Below, piece after piece: positions 42,806 through 51,458 of a stretch of 64,000 bases of DNA. The translations under genes and the position numbers were made by a program. How positions within the stretch are numbered: position 1 is the first letter of the stretch; each line of letters opens with the position of its first letter. Source of the DNA: Pseudolysobacter sp964466115 (GTDB lineage Bacteria > Pseudomonadota > Gammaproteobacteria > Xanthomonadales > Rhodanobacteraceae); assembly GCA_964466115.1 (NCBI GenBank), contig CAYXMH010000003.1, forward strand, positions 124,001-188,000, given 5' to 3'. The notes under the pieces were generated by a model. It was not told where the DNA came from. It ran no database searches and saw nothing but the letters and a program-made list of their open reading frames with translations.

Positions 42806-45208
42806 ATGCGCCACCTTTTGCTTAGCGTCAGCACCGCTCTGCTTTGTTTTGCAACCGCACCGGCACACGCGGCACTGACACTTGAAACGATTATGGCCGA
42901 TCCGGATTGGATTGGGCCCCCGGTAGAGCAGCCGTACTGGTCGGTCAATGGCACCGCGGTTTATTACCAATTGAAACGCAGCGGTAGTGCGATCCGCGAT
43001 TTGCATCGCTTGCAATTGACCAATGGTGATGACCAGGTGATCGATGGCGCGGCCATGGCCTTAAGTGACGGCCGTGATGCCGTGTTTGATACGGCACACC
43101 ATAATGGCGCATTCATTCGCAACGGCGATGTGTTCGTGCGAGAGCTGGCCAACGGGACCTTGCGCCAAATCACCCGCACGCCGCAGGAAGAAGCGGCCCC
43201 GCAATTTTCGGCGGATGGCCGTTCGCTGCAATTTCATGTCGGCAATGATTGGTATGTGCACGATCTGGCCAGTGGCGTAACGGCGCCGCTTGCGATCGTG
43301 AAGCTCGAAAAAGATCCGACGGATAAGAAACCCGATGCACTGCGCGATTTGCAATTGCATTGGTTCAGCACCCTTAAGCAGGCACACGATGACACTGATG
43401 CGGCACGGCATCATGCTGAGGATTTGCAACGTGCTGATCCCACCCGTGCGCCATTGCCGTTTTTTATCGATGACGATATTCAAATCGCCGATAGCGCGGC
43501 GTCGCCGAACGGCCGTTGGTTGCTGCTGGTGACCACACCCAAAGCTTACGAGGCGGGCAAAGTCGGCAAGCTAACGCGTTACGTTACCGAGTCCGGCTAC
43601 GAAGAATTCGAGGATGAGCGCACTCGCGTAGGGCGCAGTGATCCGGCGCCGCATTCGTTGCTGTTGCTTGATTTGGAAAAGCATGAAAAGTTTGCGTTGG
43701 CGTATTCGAGTTTGCCAGGCATTAAAGACGATCCGTTGAAATCGATCCGTGAAAAAAATCTCAAGCCAGAGGAAAAAACGAAAGACGCTAAGAAGAATGA
43801 GACGTCTAAGGACAAAAATAAAAAGCCCGAAGCAAAAGAGCGTTTGTTACAAGTGGTAGGCAGTGCTTGGTCACGCGACGGTATGAATCTCGCATTGGAA
43901 TTGCGCGCGAATGACAATAAGGATCGTTGGATCGCGACGGTCGATTTCAGTAAGCATGCACTCGAGCCCCAGCATCGTTTAACCGATCCTGCATGGATCA
44001 ACTGGAACAACAACGAATTCGGTTGGGAGAACGACAACCGCAGCTTGTGGTATTTGTCGGAAGAATCCGGTTATTCGCATTTGTATGCGCGCACCTTAGG
44101 CGATAAGCAAGCCAAGGTGCTGACGCAAGGCAGATTCGAAATTTCGCAACCGACGCTCGATCGCGAGGGCCGTTTCTTCTATGCCCGAACGAATCGCGAA
44201 CAGCCCTATGCCTATGATGTGTACCGCGTGCCGGTTACGGGTGGAGAGTTGCAACGCGTGACGCAACTGCAAGGCGTGGAAAATTTCGCGCTATCTCCCG
44301 ATGGCAAACAATTACTGGTTAGCCATTCGGCCAGCTATATCCCGGTACAGTTGTCACTGCAACCAAGCGATGGTAGCAATGCAGCGAAAGCGTTGACGGA
44401 TACCCGCAGTGCAAACTTCAAGGCGATGAGCTGGCTGCAGCCTGAAATAATCGCAGTGCCTTCGACGCACACCAAACAACCCATTTACGCGAAGTATTAT
44501 CAAGCGAGAAGCTTCGACTCCGCGAAAACGCACCCCGCCGTCATTTTTGTGCACGGTGCCGGGTATCTGCAAAACACCATCTTGAGTTATCCGCATTATT
44601 TTCGCGAGCAGATGTTCCATCAGCTGTTGACCGAGCACGGCTATGTCGTATTGGACATGGACTATCGCGCATCGGAAGGCTATGGTCGCGATTGGCGCAC
44701 GGCGATCTATCGCCAGATGGGCCATCCGGAATTGGAAGATCTGCTCGATGGCAAGGCCTGGCTAGTCAAAAACCACCATGTCGATCCGAAACGCGTTGGT
44801 ATTTACGGCGGTTCGTACGGCGGCTTTATGACCTTGATGGCCTTGTTCCGCGCACCCGATGAGTTTGCCGTCGGCGCGGCATTACGGCCAGTGACCGATT
44901 GGAGTCAATACAACCACGAATACAGCGCCAATATCCTCAATACTCCGCAGATCGATCCGGAAGCCTATCAAACCAGCTCACCGCTGGAATACGCTGCTGG
45001 GTTAAAACATCCGCTGCTGATCTGTCACGGTGTAATCGACGACAACGTATTCTTCGCCGATTCAATCCGTCTATATCAACGTTTAATAGAGTTGCACAAA
45101 GACAATTTCGAGATATCGCCATATCCGTTGGATCGCCACGCGTTCAGCCACGCCGATTCATGGCTCGACGAATACAAACGCATCTATAAATTATTTGAGA
45201 CCATGTAG
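42806..45208 (+). CDS. S9 family prolyl oligopeptidase / dipeptidyl peptidase
   Basis: An 800-residue exported serine peptidase. The signal peptide is residues 1-24 (ending APAHAA), then a beta-propeller region to about 560 and a C-terminal alpha/beta hydrolase domain with Ser670 in GGSYGGF, Asp745 or 746 in GVIDDNVF and His778 in DRHAFSH. A Lys-rich insertion (KPEEKTKDAKKNETSKDKNK and neighbours) in the propeller is probably a flexible loop. The enzyme cuts peptides after proline or similar residues outside the cytoplasm. Its stop codon TAG lies within R2 copy 2. Confidence 0.92.
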   Translation: MRHLLLSVSTALLCFATAPAHAALTLETIMADPDWIGPPVEQPYWSVNGTAVYYQLKRSGSAIRDLHRLQLTNGDDQVIDGAAMALSDGRDAVFDTAHHNGAFIRNGDVFVRELANGTLRQITRTPQEEAAPQFSADGRSLQFHVGNDWYVHDLASGVTAPLAIVKLEKDPTDKKPDALRDLQLHWFSTLKQAHDDTDAARHHAEDLQRADPTRAPLPFFIDDDIQIADSAASPNGRWLLLVTTPKAYEAGKVGKLTRYVTESGYEEFEDERTRVGRSDPAPHSLLLLDLEKHEKFALAYSSLPGIKDDPLKSIREKNLKPEEKTKDAKKNETSKDKNKKPEAKERLLQVVGSAWSRDGMNLALELRANDNKDRWIATVDFSKHALEPQHRLTDPAWINWNNNEFGWENDNRSLWYLSEESGYSHLYARTLGDKQAKVLTQGRFEISQPTLDREGRFFYARTNREQPYAYDVYRVPVTGGELQRVTQLQGVENFALSPDGKQLLVSHSASYIPVQLSLQPSDGSNAAKALTDTRSANFKAMSWLQPEIIAVPSTHTKQPIYAKYYQARSFDSAKTHPAVIFVHGAGYLQNTILSYPHYFREQMFHQLLTEHGYVVLDMDYRASEGYGRDWRTAIYRQMGHPELEDLLDGKAWLVKNHHVDPKRVGIYGGSYGGFMTLMALFRAPDEFAVGAALRPVTDWSQYNHEYSANILNTPQIDPEAYQTSSPLEYAAGLKHPLLICHGVIDDNVFFADSIRLYQRLIELHKDNFEISPYPLDRHAFSHADSWLDEYKRIYKLFETM

Positions 45209-45270
45209 GGTGGGCTTTAGTCCATCGCTTTACTGCCGAAATCATTCCGGTGGGCTAAAGCCCACCCTAT
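45205..45270. repeat. R2 palindromic element, copy 2
   Basis: Left arm GTAGGGTGGGCTTTAGTCCA, right arm GGGCTAAAGCCCACCCTAT. Its first TAG (45206-45208) is the stop codon of the S9 peptidase gene. The next gene, transcribed from the opposite strand, ends at 45267, so the element fills the whole convergent gap. Confidence 0.85.
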
Positions 45271-45956
45271 GCATCGCTGCGCGGCGATATCGTTTGACGC
45301 AACTCCGTCAGTTCGTTTCGTAAGTTTTCAACCACTATTTCCAAATGCTCGATCCGATCGGCAAGTTCTTTATTCGGCGCACTGTCGTGTGAGCCGACCA
45401 CGTTCGTTTTTCTTTCAATCAGGTCCGCTGCCGACACCGGCCCACACAGCAAATGCATATAGCGATCTTCCCGCTGCCCGCTAGCGCGACCGATGCGTAC
45501 CACCAAAGCCGGCGCGCGTTCGCTAAGCCGCTCCAAGGTGTAGCGCACTTCGTCCAAATTCGGAAATTGTGATAAACGTTCGGTTCGAGTGAAAAGCTCA
45601 CTCAAGGTTTGCGGGCCGCGCAGCAGCAAGGCACATAATAATGCGCGTTGCGGCGGCGTAATCCGGTAAATCGCATCGATGCGGTGTTCATAGCGCAAAG
45701 CACGCGAGGCATCGACCACCTTGATCAGGCCGCGGCCTTCCATTTGCCGCAACGTGTGACCGACCGTGCCGGGCTCGAGATTCATCAGCGGTTCGCGATT
45801 GGTTTTCTGATTGCAAGCGATGACGATGGCGTTTAAGGTCAGCGGATACACTTCCGGCGTGGTTGCGGCTTTTTCAATCAAGCAGCCTAAGATTCGCGCT
45901 TCGATATCGCTAAGCTGCAATAGATTTTCGCCGGCATCGGTTGAGTTATTGTCCAC
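45267..45956 (-). CDS. DUF480 / YceH family protein
   Basis: A 229-residue protein of the YceH type, built of two winged-helix-like units: IEARILGCLIEKAATTPEVYPLTLNAIVIAC at the start and ITPPQRALLCALLLRGPQT in the middle, with a C-terminal coiled-coil segment. It has no known catalytic role. In many gammaproteobacteria it occurs as a lone gene. Its last codons overlap the R2 element. Confidence 0.85.
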   Translation of the reverse strand: MDNNSTDAGENLLQLSDIEARILGCLIEKAATTPEVYPLTLNAIVIACNQKTNREPLMNLEPGTVGHTLRQMEGRGLIKVVDASRALRYEHRIDAIYRITPPQRALLCALLLRGPQTLSELFTRTERLSQFPNLDEVRYTLERLSERAPALVVRIGRASGQREDRYMHLLCGPVSAADLIERKTNVVGSHDSAPNKELADRIEHLEIVVENLRNELTELRQTISPRSDA

Positions 45957-46089
45957 GTATAGGCTCCTGTTTAGCGCGCTATCTTACTCCTGCCTGCATT
46001 GATCTTGATTGCACCCTTTTCTTAACGTGATCTAACGCATAGACTTCAGGAAATAAATTCAAGCGGCACTGACAACGGGAGAGGGCAGC

Positions 46090-47913
46090 GTGCAACCGAC
46101 CGATATCCGCAAACCGGACTACTTCCACAAAGTCGTCGATTGCCAATGGGCTTGCCCGGCGCATACGCCAGTTCCCGAGTACATTCGTTTGATTGCCGCC
46201 GGACGCTATTCCGATGCCTATATGATCAATTGGGCATCGAATGTGTTCCCGGGCATTCTCGGGCGTACCTGCGATCGGCCCTGCGAGCCGGCTTGCCGGC
46301 GCGGTCGGGTTGAGGAAAACAACGGCGAAAAACCGGAACCAGTGGCGATTTGCCGACTTAAGCGCGTTGCCGCCGATAACAAAGACGATATTCAACATCG
46401 GCTGCCGAAACCCGGCAAACCGAATGGCAAGCGCATTGCTTGCGTTGGTGCGGGGCCGGCATCGCTCACCGTGGCTCGGGATCTCGCGCCACTGGGCTAT
46501 CACGTGGTGGTGTACGACGCCGACCCCAAAGCCGGCGGCTTTATGCGCACGCAAGTGCCGCGGTTTCGTTTGCCGGAATCGGTGATTGATGAGGAAACCG
46601 GTTATATCCTTAATCTTGGCGTCGAATTTCGCGGCGGATCACGCGTGGATTCGCTAAAAGCCTTATTGAGCGAAGGCTACGACGCTGTCTTTGTTGGATC
46701 CGGCGCACCGCGTGGGCGCGATTTGGATTTACCGGGTCGCCACGAAGCCGCAAAAAACATTCACATCGGCATCGATTGGTTATCGTCGGTCTCGTTCGGG
46801 CACATCACTCAAATAGGCCGGCGCGTGATTGTGCTTGGTGGTGGTAATACGGCGATGGATTGCTGCCGTTCTTCGCGCCGCTTGGGTGGCGAGGACGTCA
46901 AAGTGATCGTGCGTTCCGGCTTTGAGGAAATGAAAGCCTCTCCGTGGGAAAAAGAAGACGCGATTCACGAAGACATCCCGATCTTGAATTATTTCGTTCC
47001 GAAATCCTTCGTGCACGAAAACGGCAAATTGACCGGGATGACGTTTGAAAAAGTGAAGGCGCAGTTCGATGCGAAGGGTCGGCGTACGCTGGTCCCCACC
47101 GGCGAAGCAGATGCATTCTTTGAATGCGATGATGTACTGATTGCTGTCGGCCAAGAGAACGCCTTCCCGTGGATTGAGCGCGATATCGGTTTGACTTTCG
47201 ATGAATGGGGCATGCCGATCGTGGATACAACGACGATGCGGTCCACAATCCCCAATGTGTTTTTCGGAGGCGATGCGGCGTTTGGTCCTAAAAACATCAT
47301 CTGGGCCGTGGCGCACGGGCATGAGGCGGCGATTTCGATTGATAAATTCCTAAGCGGCGAAGAGATAAGCGATCGCCCCGATCCGCTGTTCAATCTCGTT
47401 TCCCAGAAAATGGGCATTCATGAATGGAGTTACGATAACGACGTTTCTCCGGATGAGCGCTACAAAGTACCGTTAGCAGAAAAAGAAAAAACGCTTAAAA
47501 GCATCAAAATGGAAGTGGAGCTTGGATTTGATGCAAAAACCGCATGGAAAGAAGCGCAGCGCTGCTTGAATTGCGATGTGCAAACCGTATTCGCAAAAGA
47601 CGCCTGCATCGAATGCGATGCGTGTGTCGATATCTGTCCGATGGATTGCATCAGCTTTACCGGAAACGATGAAGAGCCCTTATTACGCCAGCATCTAACG
47701 GCGCCAGCATTGAACCTTACCCAAGATTTGTACGTTTCTGGGGCACTTAAAACCGGGCGCGTGATGGTAAAAGACGAAGACGTTTGCTTGCATTGTGGGT
47801 TATGCGCAGAGCGTTGTCCGACCGGTGCTTGGGATATGCAGAAATCGTTGCTGGAGTTGACTCAAGCAGGCCCAGGCTGTCGCAACAAAAAAACCGAGAG
47901 GGTTGCCGCGTGA
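46090..47913 (+). CDS. GltD-like FAD oxidoreductase with C-terminal ferredoxin domain
   Basis: A 607-residue NAD(P)H/FAD flavoprotein resembling the glutamate synthase small subunit. The N-terminal cluster motif region (CDRPCEPACRRGR) is present, then FAD binding (CVGAGPASLTVARDLAPLGY), pyridine nucleotide binding (VLGGGNTAMDCCRS) and two 4Fe-4S ferredoxin motifs at the C-terminus (CIECDACVDICPMDC and CLHCGLCAERCP). It probably moves electrons between NADP(H) and the ferredoxin reduced by the KorAB enzyme encoded next. The start is GTG at 46090 behind GGGAGAGGGC. It overlaps korA by 4 nt (GTGA). Confidence 0.9.
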   Translation: MQPTDIRKPDYFHKVVDCQWACPAHTPVPEYIRLIAAGRYSDAYMINWASNVFPGILGRTCDRPCEPACRRGRVEENNGEKPEPVAICRLKRVAADNKDDIQHRLPKPGKPNGKRIACVGAGPASLTVARDLAPLGYHVVVYDADPKAGGFMRTQVPRFRLPESVIDEETGYILNLGVEFRGGSRVDSLKALLSEGYDAVFVGSGAPRGRDLDLPGRHEAAKNIHIGIDWLSSVSFGHITQIGRRVIVLGGGNTAMDCCRSSRRLGGEDVKVIVRSGFEEMKASPWEKEDAIHEDIPILNYFVPKSFVHENGKLTGMTFEKVKAQFDAKGRRTLVPTGEADAFFECDDVLIAVGQENAFPWIERDIGLTFDEWGMPIVDTTTMRSTIPNVFFGGDAAFGPKNIIWAVAHGHEAAISIDKFLSGEEISDRPDPLFNLVSQKMGIHEWSYDNDVSPDERYKVPLAEKEKTLKSIKMEVELGFDAKTAWKEAQRCLNCDVQTVFAKDACIECDACVDICPMDCISFTGNDEEPLLRQHLTAPALNLTQDLYVSGALKTGRVMVKDEDVCLHCGLCAERCPTGAWDMQKSLLELTQAGPGCRNKKTERVAA

Positions 47914-49733
47914 AACCCGCCATTGAGGCCATCAACGATTTTGTCGTCAAGTTCGCCAACGTCAACGGCTCCGGTTCCGCGTCGGCGAATGAGTTGTTCG
48001 CCAAAGCCATCTTGCGCATGGGAGTACCGGTCAGCCCGCGCAATATTTTTCCGTCGAACATTCAAGGTTTGCCCACTTGGTATGAAGTGCGCGTGACCGA
48101 GCGCGGCCATCTTGGACGGCGCGGCGGCGTTGACTTGATGGTGGCGATGAACCCGCAAACTTGGAACGCTGATCTAAAGGAAATCGAGACCGGCGGCTAT
48201 TTGTTTTACGACAACAGCAAACCTTTACCGGCCTCGCGTTTTCGCGACGACATCACTGTCATCGGTGTGCCGTTGACGCAAATTTGCAACAGCACCTATT
48301 CGGATCCACGGCAGCGGCAATTGTTCAAAAACATCATTTATGTCGGTGCGCTTTCGATGTTGCTGGATATCGATCCACAAGTGATCGAAAAATTGTTCGC
48401 GGAGCAATACAAAGGCAAGGAGAAATTGCTGACCTCAAATGTGCAAGCGCTGCACTCAGGTCGCGATTATGTGAAACAGCATTTGCAACACCCGATTGGT
48501 CTGCGTGTGCGGCGTTGCGACAACGTCGGCGATCGCATTTTCGTCGATGGCAACAGCGCCGCGGCGCTCGGCTGCGTCTACGGCGGCGCCACCGTGTGCG
48601 CTTGGTACCCGATCACACCGTCGTCGTCATTGGCCGAAGCGTTTCAAAAATATTGTCAAAAACTGCGTGTTGATAAGAACACGGGTCAAAATCTCTACGC
48701 GATTATTCAAGCCGAAGACGAGATTGCCTCGATTGGCATCGTCGTTGGCGCTGGCTGGAACGGCGCTCGCGCGTTTACGACCACCTCCGGCCCCGGCGTG
48801 TCATTGATGACCGAATTTATCGGCTTGGCGTATATGGCCGAGATTCCGGTTACGATCATCAATGTCCAGCGCGGCGGACCCTCGACCGGAATGCCAACGC
48901 GTACGCAACAAGCCGATATCCTCTCGTGCGCGTATGCCTCGCACGGCGACACCAAACATGTGTTGCTGTTTCCGCAAGACCCACACGAGTGCTTTGAACA
49001 CGCGGCGGCGGCACTGGATTTGGCCGATCGCCTGCAGACTCCGGTATTCGTAATGACCGATCTTGATATCGGCATGAACCAACGCCTGTGCGCGCCGTTT
49101 CAATGGGACGATTCGCGTCAATTTGACCGCGGCAAAGTGATGACCTATGACGACTTAGAGGCGGGCAAGGAATTCGGGCGCTATCTCGATAGCGATGGCG
49201 ACGGTATTCCGTTTCGTACCTACCCGGCAACGCACCCGGCGCGTGGCAGCTTTTTTACGCGCGGTACGACCAAAGACGCGTATGCCCGCTACTCAGAAGC
49301 GGGTCCGGATTACATTTACAATATGCAGCGGTTGTTGAAAAAATTCGATACGGCAAAAACGTTAGTACCGCAACCGGTGATGCATCCAGCCAAACGGCGA
49401 ACGGGGTTTGGCACTGTCTATTTTGGTTCGACCAGCCCGGCGATGAATGAAGCGATCGAGGCTCTGGAAGCGCAATCTGTTTATTTGGATCGGCTACGGT
49501 TGCGCGCGTTTCCATTTTCTAATGCCGTTGCCGATTTCATCCACGCTCATGAAAAGGTCTTCGTCGTCGAACAAAACCGCGATGCGCAAATGCGCAGCCT
49601 GTTAATCAATGAGTTTGGCTTTGATCCGGCCAAGCTGATTTCAGTGTTGCATTACGATGGCACACCGATCACGGCACGATTTATTGCCAAAGAAATTGCT
49701 GGACACACAAGCTCCAGAGAGATCGCAGCATAG
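47910..49733 (+). CDS. korA: 2-oxoacid:acceptor oxidoreductase, alpha (gamma-alpha fused) subunit
   Basis: A 607-residue subunit with an N-terminal gamma-type domain (VKFANVNGSGSASANELFAK) and an alpha/pyrimidine domain (GCVYGGATVCAWYPITPSSS, then GPGVSLMTEFIGLAYMAEIP). With the beta subunit it oxidises a 2-oxoacid, most likely 2-oxoglutarate, to acyl-CoA with ferredoxin. The GTG start overlaps the stop of the flavoprotein gene. Its stop codon is TAG at the beginning of R2 copy 3. Substrate preference is inferred from family resemblance. Confidence 0.9.
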   Translation: MKPAIEAINDFVVKFANVNGSGSASANELFAKAILRMGVPVSPRNIFPSNIQGLPTWYEVRVTERGHLGRRGGVDLMVAMNPQTWNADLKEIETGGYLFYDNSKPLPASRFRDDITVIGVPLTQICNSTYSDPRQRQLFKNIIYVGALSMLLDIDPQVIEKLFAEQYKGKEKLLTSNVQALHSGRDYVKQHLQHPIGLRVRRCDNVGDRIFVDGNSAAALGCVYGGATVCAWYPITPSSSLAEAFQKYCQKLRVDKNTGQNLYAIIQAEDEIASIGIVVGAGWNGARAFTTTSGPGVSLMTEFIGLAYMAEIPVTIINVQRGGPSTGMPTRTQQADILSCAYASHGDTKHVLLFPQDPHECFEHAAAALDLADRLQTPVFVMTDLDIGMNQRLCAPFQWDDSRQFDRGKVMTYDDLEAGKEFGRYLDSDGDGIPFRTYPATHPARGSFFTRGTTKDAYARYSEAGPDYIYNMQRLLKKFDTAKTLVPQPVMHPAKRRTGFGTVYFGSTSPAMNEAIEALEAQSVYLDRLRLRAFPFSNAVADFIHAHEKVFVVEQNRDAQMRSLLINEFGFDPAKLISVLHYDGTPITARFIAKEIAGHTSSREIAA

Positions 49734-49792
49734 TGTGGGCTTTAACCCACCGCTTTTTGTCGAATAATTTGGTGGGCTAAAGCCCACCCTAC
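49731..49792. repeat. R2 palindromic element, copy 3, inside the kor operon
   Basis: Left arm TAGTGTGGGCTTTAACCCAC, a slightly degenerate form, and right arm GGGCTAAAGCCCACCCTAC. It begins with the korA stop codon and ends 9 nt before the korB start at 49802, filling the intercistronic gap. Confidence 0.85.
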
Positions 49793-49801
49793 GGGTCGAA
49801 T

Positions 49802-50857
49802 ATGACTTACATCGCTAAACCAAAATTGCACCACCCAACGTTACCGACGAATAAGCTGTGCTACACGCGTCGCGATTACGAAGGGAAGATTTCCACGTTG
49901 TGTGCCGGCTGCGGGCACGATTCGATTTCGGCGGCGATTATCCAGGCGTGCTGGGAAATGGACATCGAACCGCATCGCGTCGCTAAACTTTCCGGCATCG
50001 GCTGCAGTTCGAAAACGCCGGATTATTTTCTCGGTAACTCGCACGGTTTCAATACCGTGCACGGCCGCATGCCTTCGGTTTTGACCGGCGCCAATTTGGC
50101 CAATCGGGAATTGTTGTATCTTGGCGTATCCGGTGATGGCGACTCGGCTTCGATTGGCATTGGTCAATTCGTGCATGCCATGCGTCGCGGTGTGAACATG
50201 GTGTACATCGTCGAAAACAATGGTGTGTATGGTTTAACCAAAGGGCAGTTTTCCGCGACCGCCGATCAAGGCTCAAGCTCCAAGCGCGGCGTGATCAATT
50301 CCGACAGTCCGATCGACATGGTGAGCTTGGCGCTGCAGCTCGGCGCCAGTTTTGTGGCACGCAGTTTTTCCGGCGATAAACGCCAATTGGTGCCGTTGAT
50401 CAAAGCCGCGATCGCCCATAAGGGGGCGGCGTTCCTCGATGTCATCAGCCCCTGCGTTGCGTTCAACAATCACGCCGGCAGCACCAAGAGTTACGAGTAC
50501 GTGCGCGAACATAACGAAGCGGTCAACCGTATCGACATCATTCCGCACAAAGAAGAAATTGCGATCGACTATGCGGAAGGTCAAGTGCTCGAGGTCGAAC
50601 AACACGACGGAAGCGTGCTGGTATTGCGTAAGCTCGATTCGAGCTACGAGCCTAGCAACCGCATTGCCGCGATGAACTACGTGCAGGAACACCAAGCCAA
50701 AGGCCAGGTGGTAACGGGATTGCTGTATCTCGATCCGAAAGCCGATGATTTGCATGCGCATCTCAATACCATTGCGCGGCCGCTCAATGCCTTGAATGCA
50801 AGCGAGTTGTGTCCGGGGGCGGCAGTCTTGGACAAGATGAATGCGTCGCTGCGATAA
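49802..50857 (+). CDS. korB: 2-oxoacid:ferredoxin oxidoreductase beta subunit
   Basis: A 351-residue thiamine-diphosphate subunit. The TPP motif region is YLGVSGDGDSASIGIGQFVHAM followed by NNGVYGLTKGQ, and an N-terminal CAGCGHDSIS helps bind the cluster/TPP. A 4Fe-4S site is likely from CxxC motifs as in the family. It is the partner of the korA product. The ATG at 49802 has only a weak ribosome site (ACGGG), so its expression may depend on the transcript crossing the R2 element. Confidence 0.92.
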   Translation: MTYIAKPKLHHPTLPTNKLCYTRRDYEGKISTLCAGCGHDSISAAIIQACWEMDIEPHRVAKLSGIGCSSKTPDYFLGNSHGFNTVHGRMPSVLTGANLANRELLYLGVSGDGDSASIGIGQFVHAMRRGVNMVYIVENNGVYGLTKGQFSATADQGSSSKRGVINSDSPIDMVSLALQLGASFVARSFSGDKRQLVPLIKAAIAHKGAAFLDVISPCVAFNNHAGSTKSYEYVREHNEAVNRIDIIPHKEEIAIDYAEGQVLEVEQHDGSVLVLRKLDSSYEPSNRIAAMNYVQEHQAKGQVVTGLLYLDPKADDLHAHLNTIARPLNALNASELCPGAAVLDKMNASLR

Positions 50858-50864
50858 CTAAAGC

Positions 50865-51290
50865 GTGAGAACCATAAAAAGCACCATCGGCGCCGTTTTT
50901 GCGGTTCTTTGCCTTTTAAAAAATCCCGCCTACGCGCAGAGCAAAGACGAATTGATCCAGCATTATCAAAATGATCCCGCCACGTCGCCTATGATTAAGC
51001 AGGCGATAAAAGAAGGGGTGGTCATTAACGGCATGTGCCCCTTTCAAGCCTTTGCCGCGGCCGGGTTTCCGGGGCCTTATGTGGTTAAGCGCGATAAAGA
51101 AAAATGGAGCATGGATGTAGCCCCACCCGATATCGTCAACGCGCAGTGCGAGGACCCAGATAACAGCGTGATCGAGCTTATTTTCACCAATCAAACTCAG
51201 TTTAAAACGAGCGCGCCAGTCAAGTTCCGGGTTCGTTTCGTTAAAGGGAAAGCCGTTTTAATTGACCGGAAAGATTTTTCTGTAGATTAA
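50865..51290 (+). CDS. small secreted protein, unknown function
   Basis: A 141-residue protein with a signal peptide (MRTIKSTIGAVFAVLCLLKN, ending AYA) and a mature part holding two cysteines (GMCPFQAF and AQCEDPDN), which may form a disulfide. The GTG start at 50865 lies 7 nt after korB, so it may be cotranscribed, but a link in function is not apparent. Family not recognised. Confidence 0.6.
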   Translation: MRTIKSTIGAVFAVLCLLKNPAYAQSKDELIQHYQNDPATSPMIKQAIKEGVVINGMCPFQAFAAAGFPGPYVVKRDKEKWSMDVAPPDIVNAQCEDPDNSVIELIFTNQTQFKTSAPVKFRVRFVKGKAVLIDRKDFSVD

Positions 51291-51311
51291 AATTTTGTTA
51301 TTTATCGATTA

Positions 51312-51350
51312 GTTGGCTTTTTAATTCTGGTGCATTGCACCATAGCCAAC
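51312..51350. terminator. bulged hairpin after the secreted protein gene
   Basis: Outer arms GTTGGCT / AGCCAAC and an inner perfect 7-bp hairpin TGGTGCA-T-TGCACCA. It is placed between the secreted-protein gene and the DUF1800 gene and may end the kor transcript. No T-run follows. Confidence 0.4.
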
Positions 51351-51458
51351 CTGCCAACGTCCGCACAACATTTGTGCGTCAACCAAATAATAATTGCTGC
51401 GTTGAGCTTGTTAGCGGGTATTCAAAAAAATCAATTAATCCTTGCTGGAGCCAATCGC

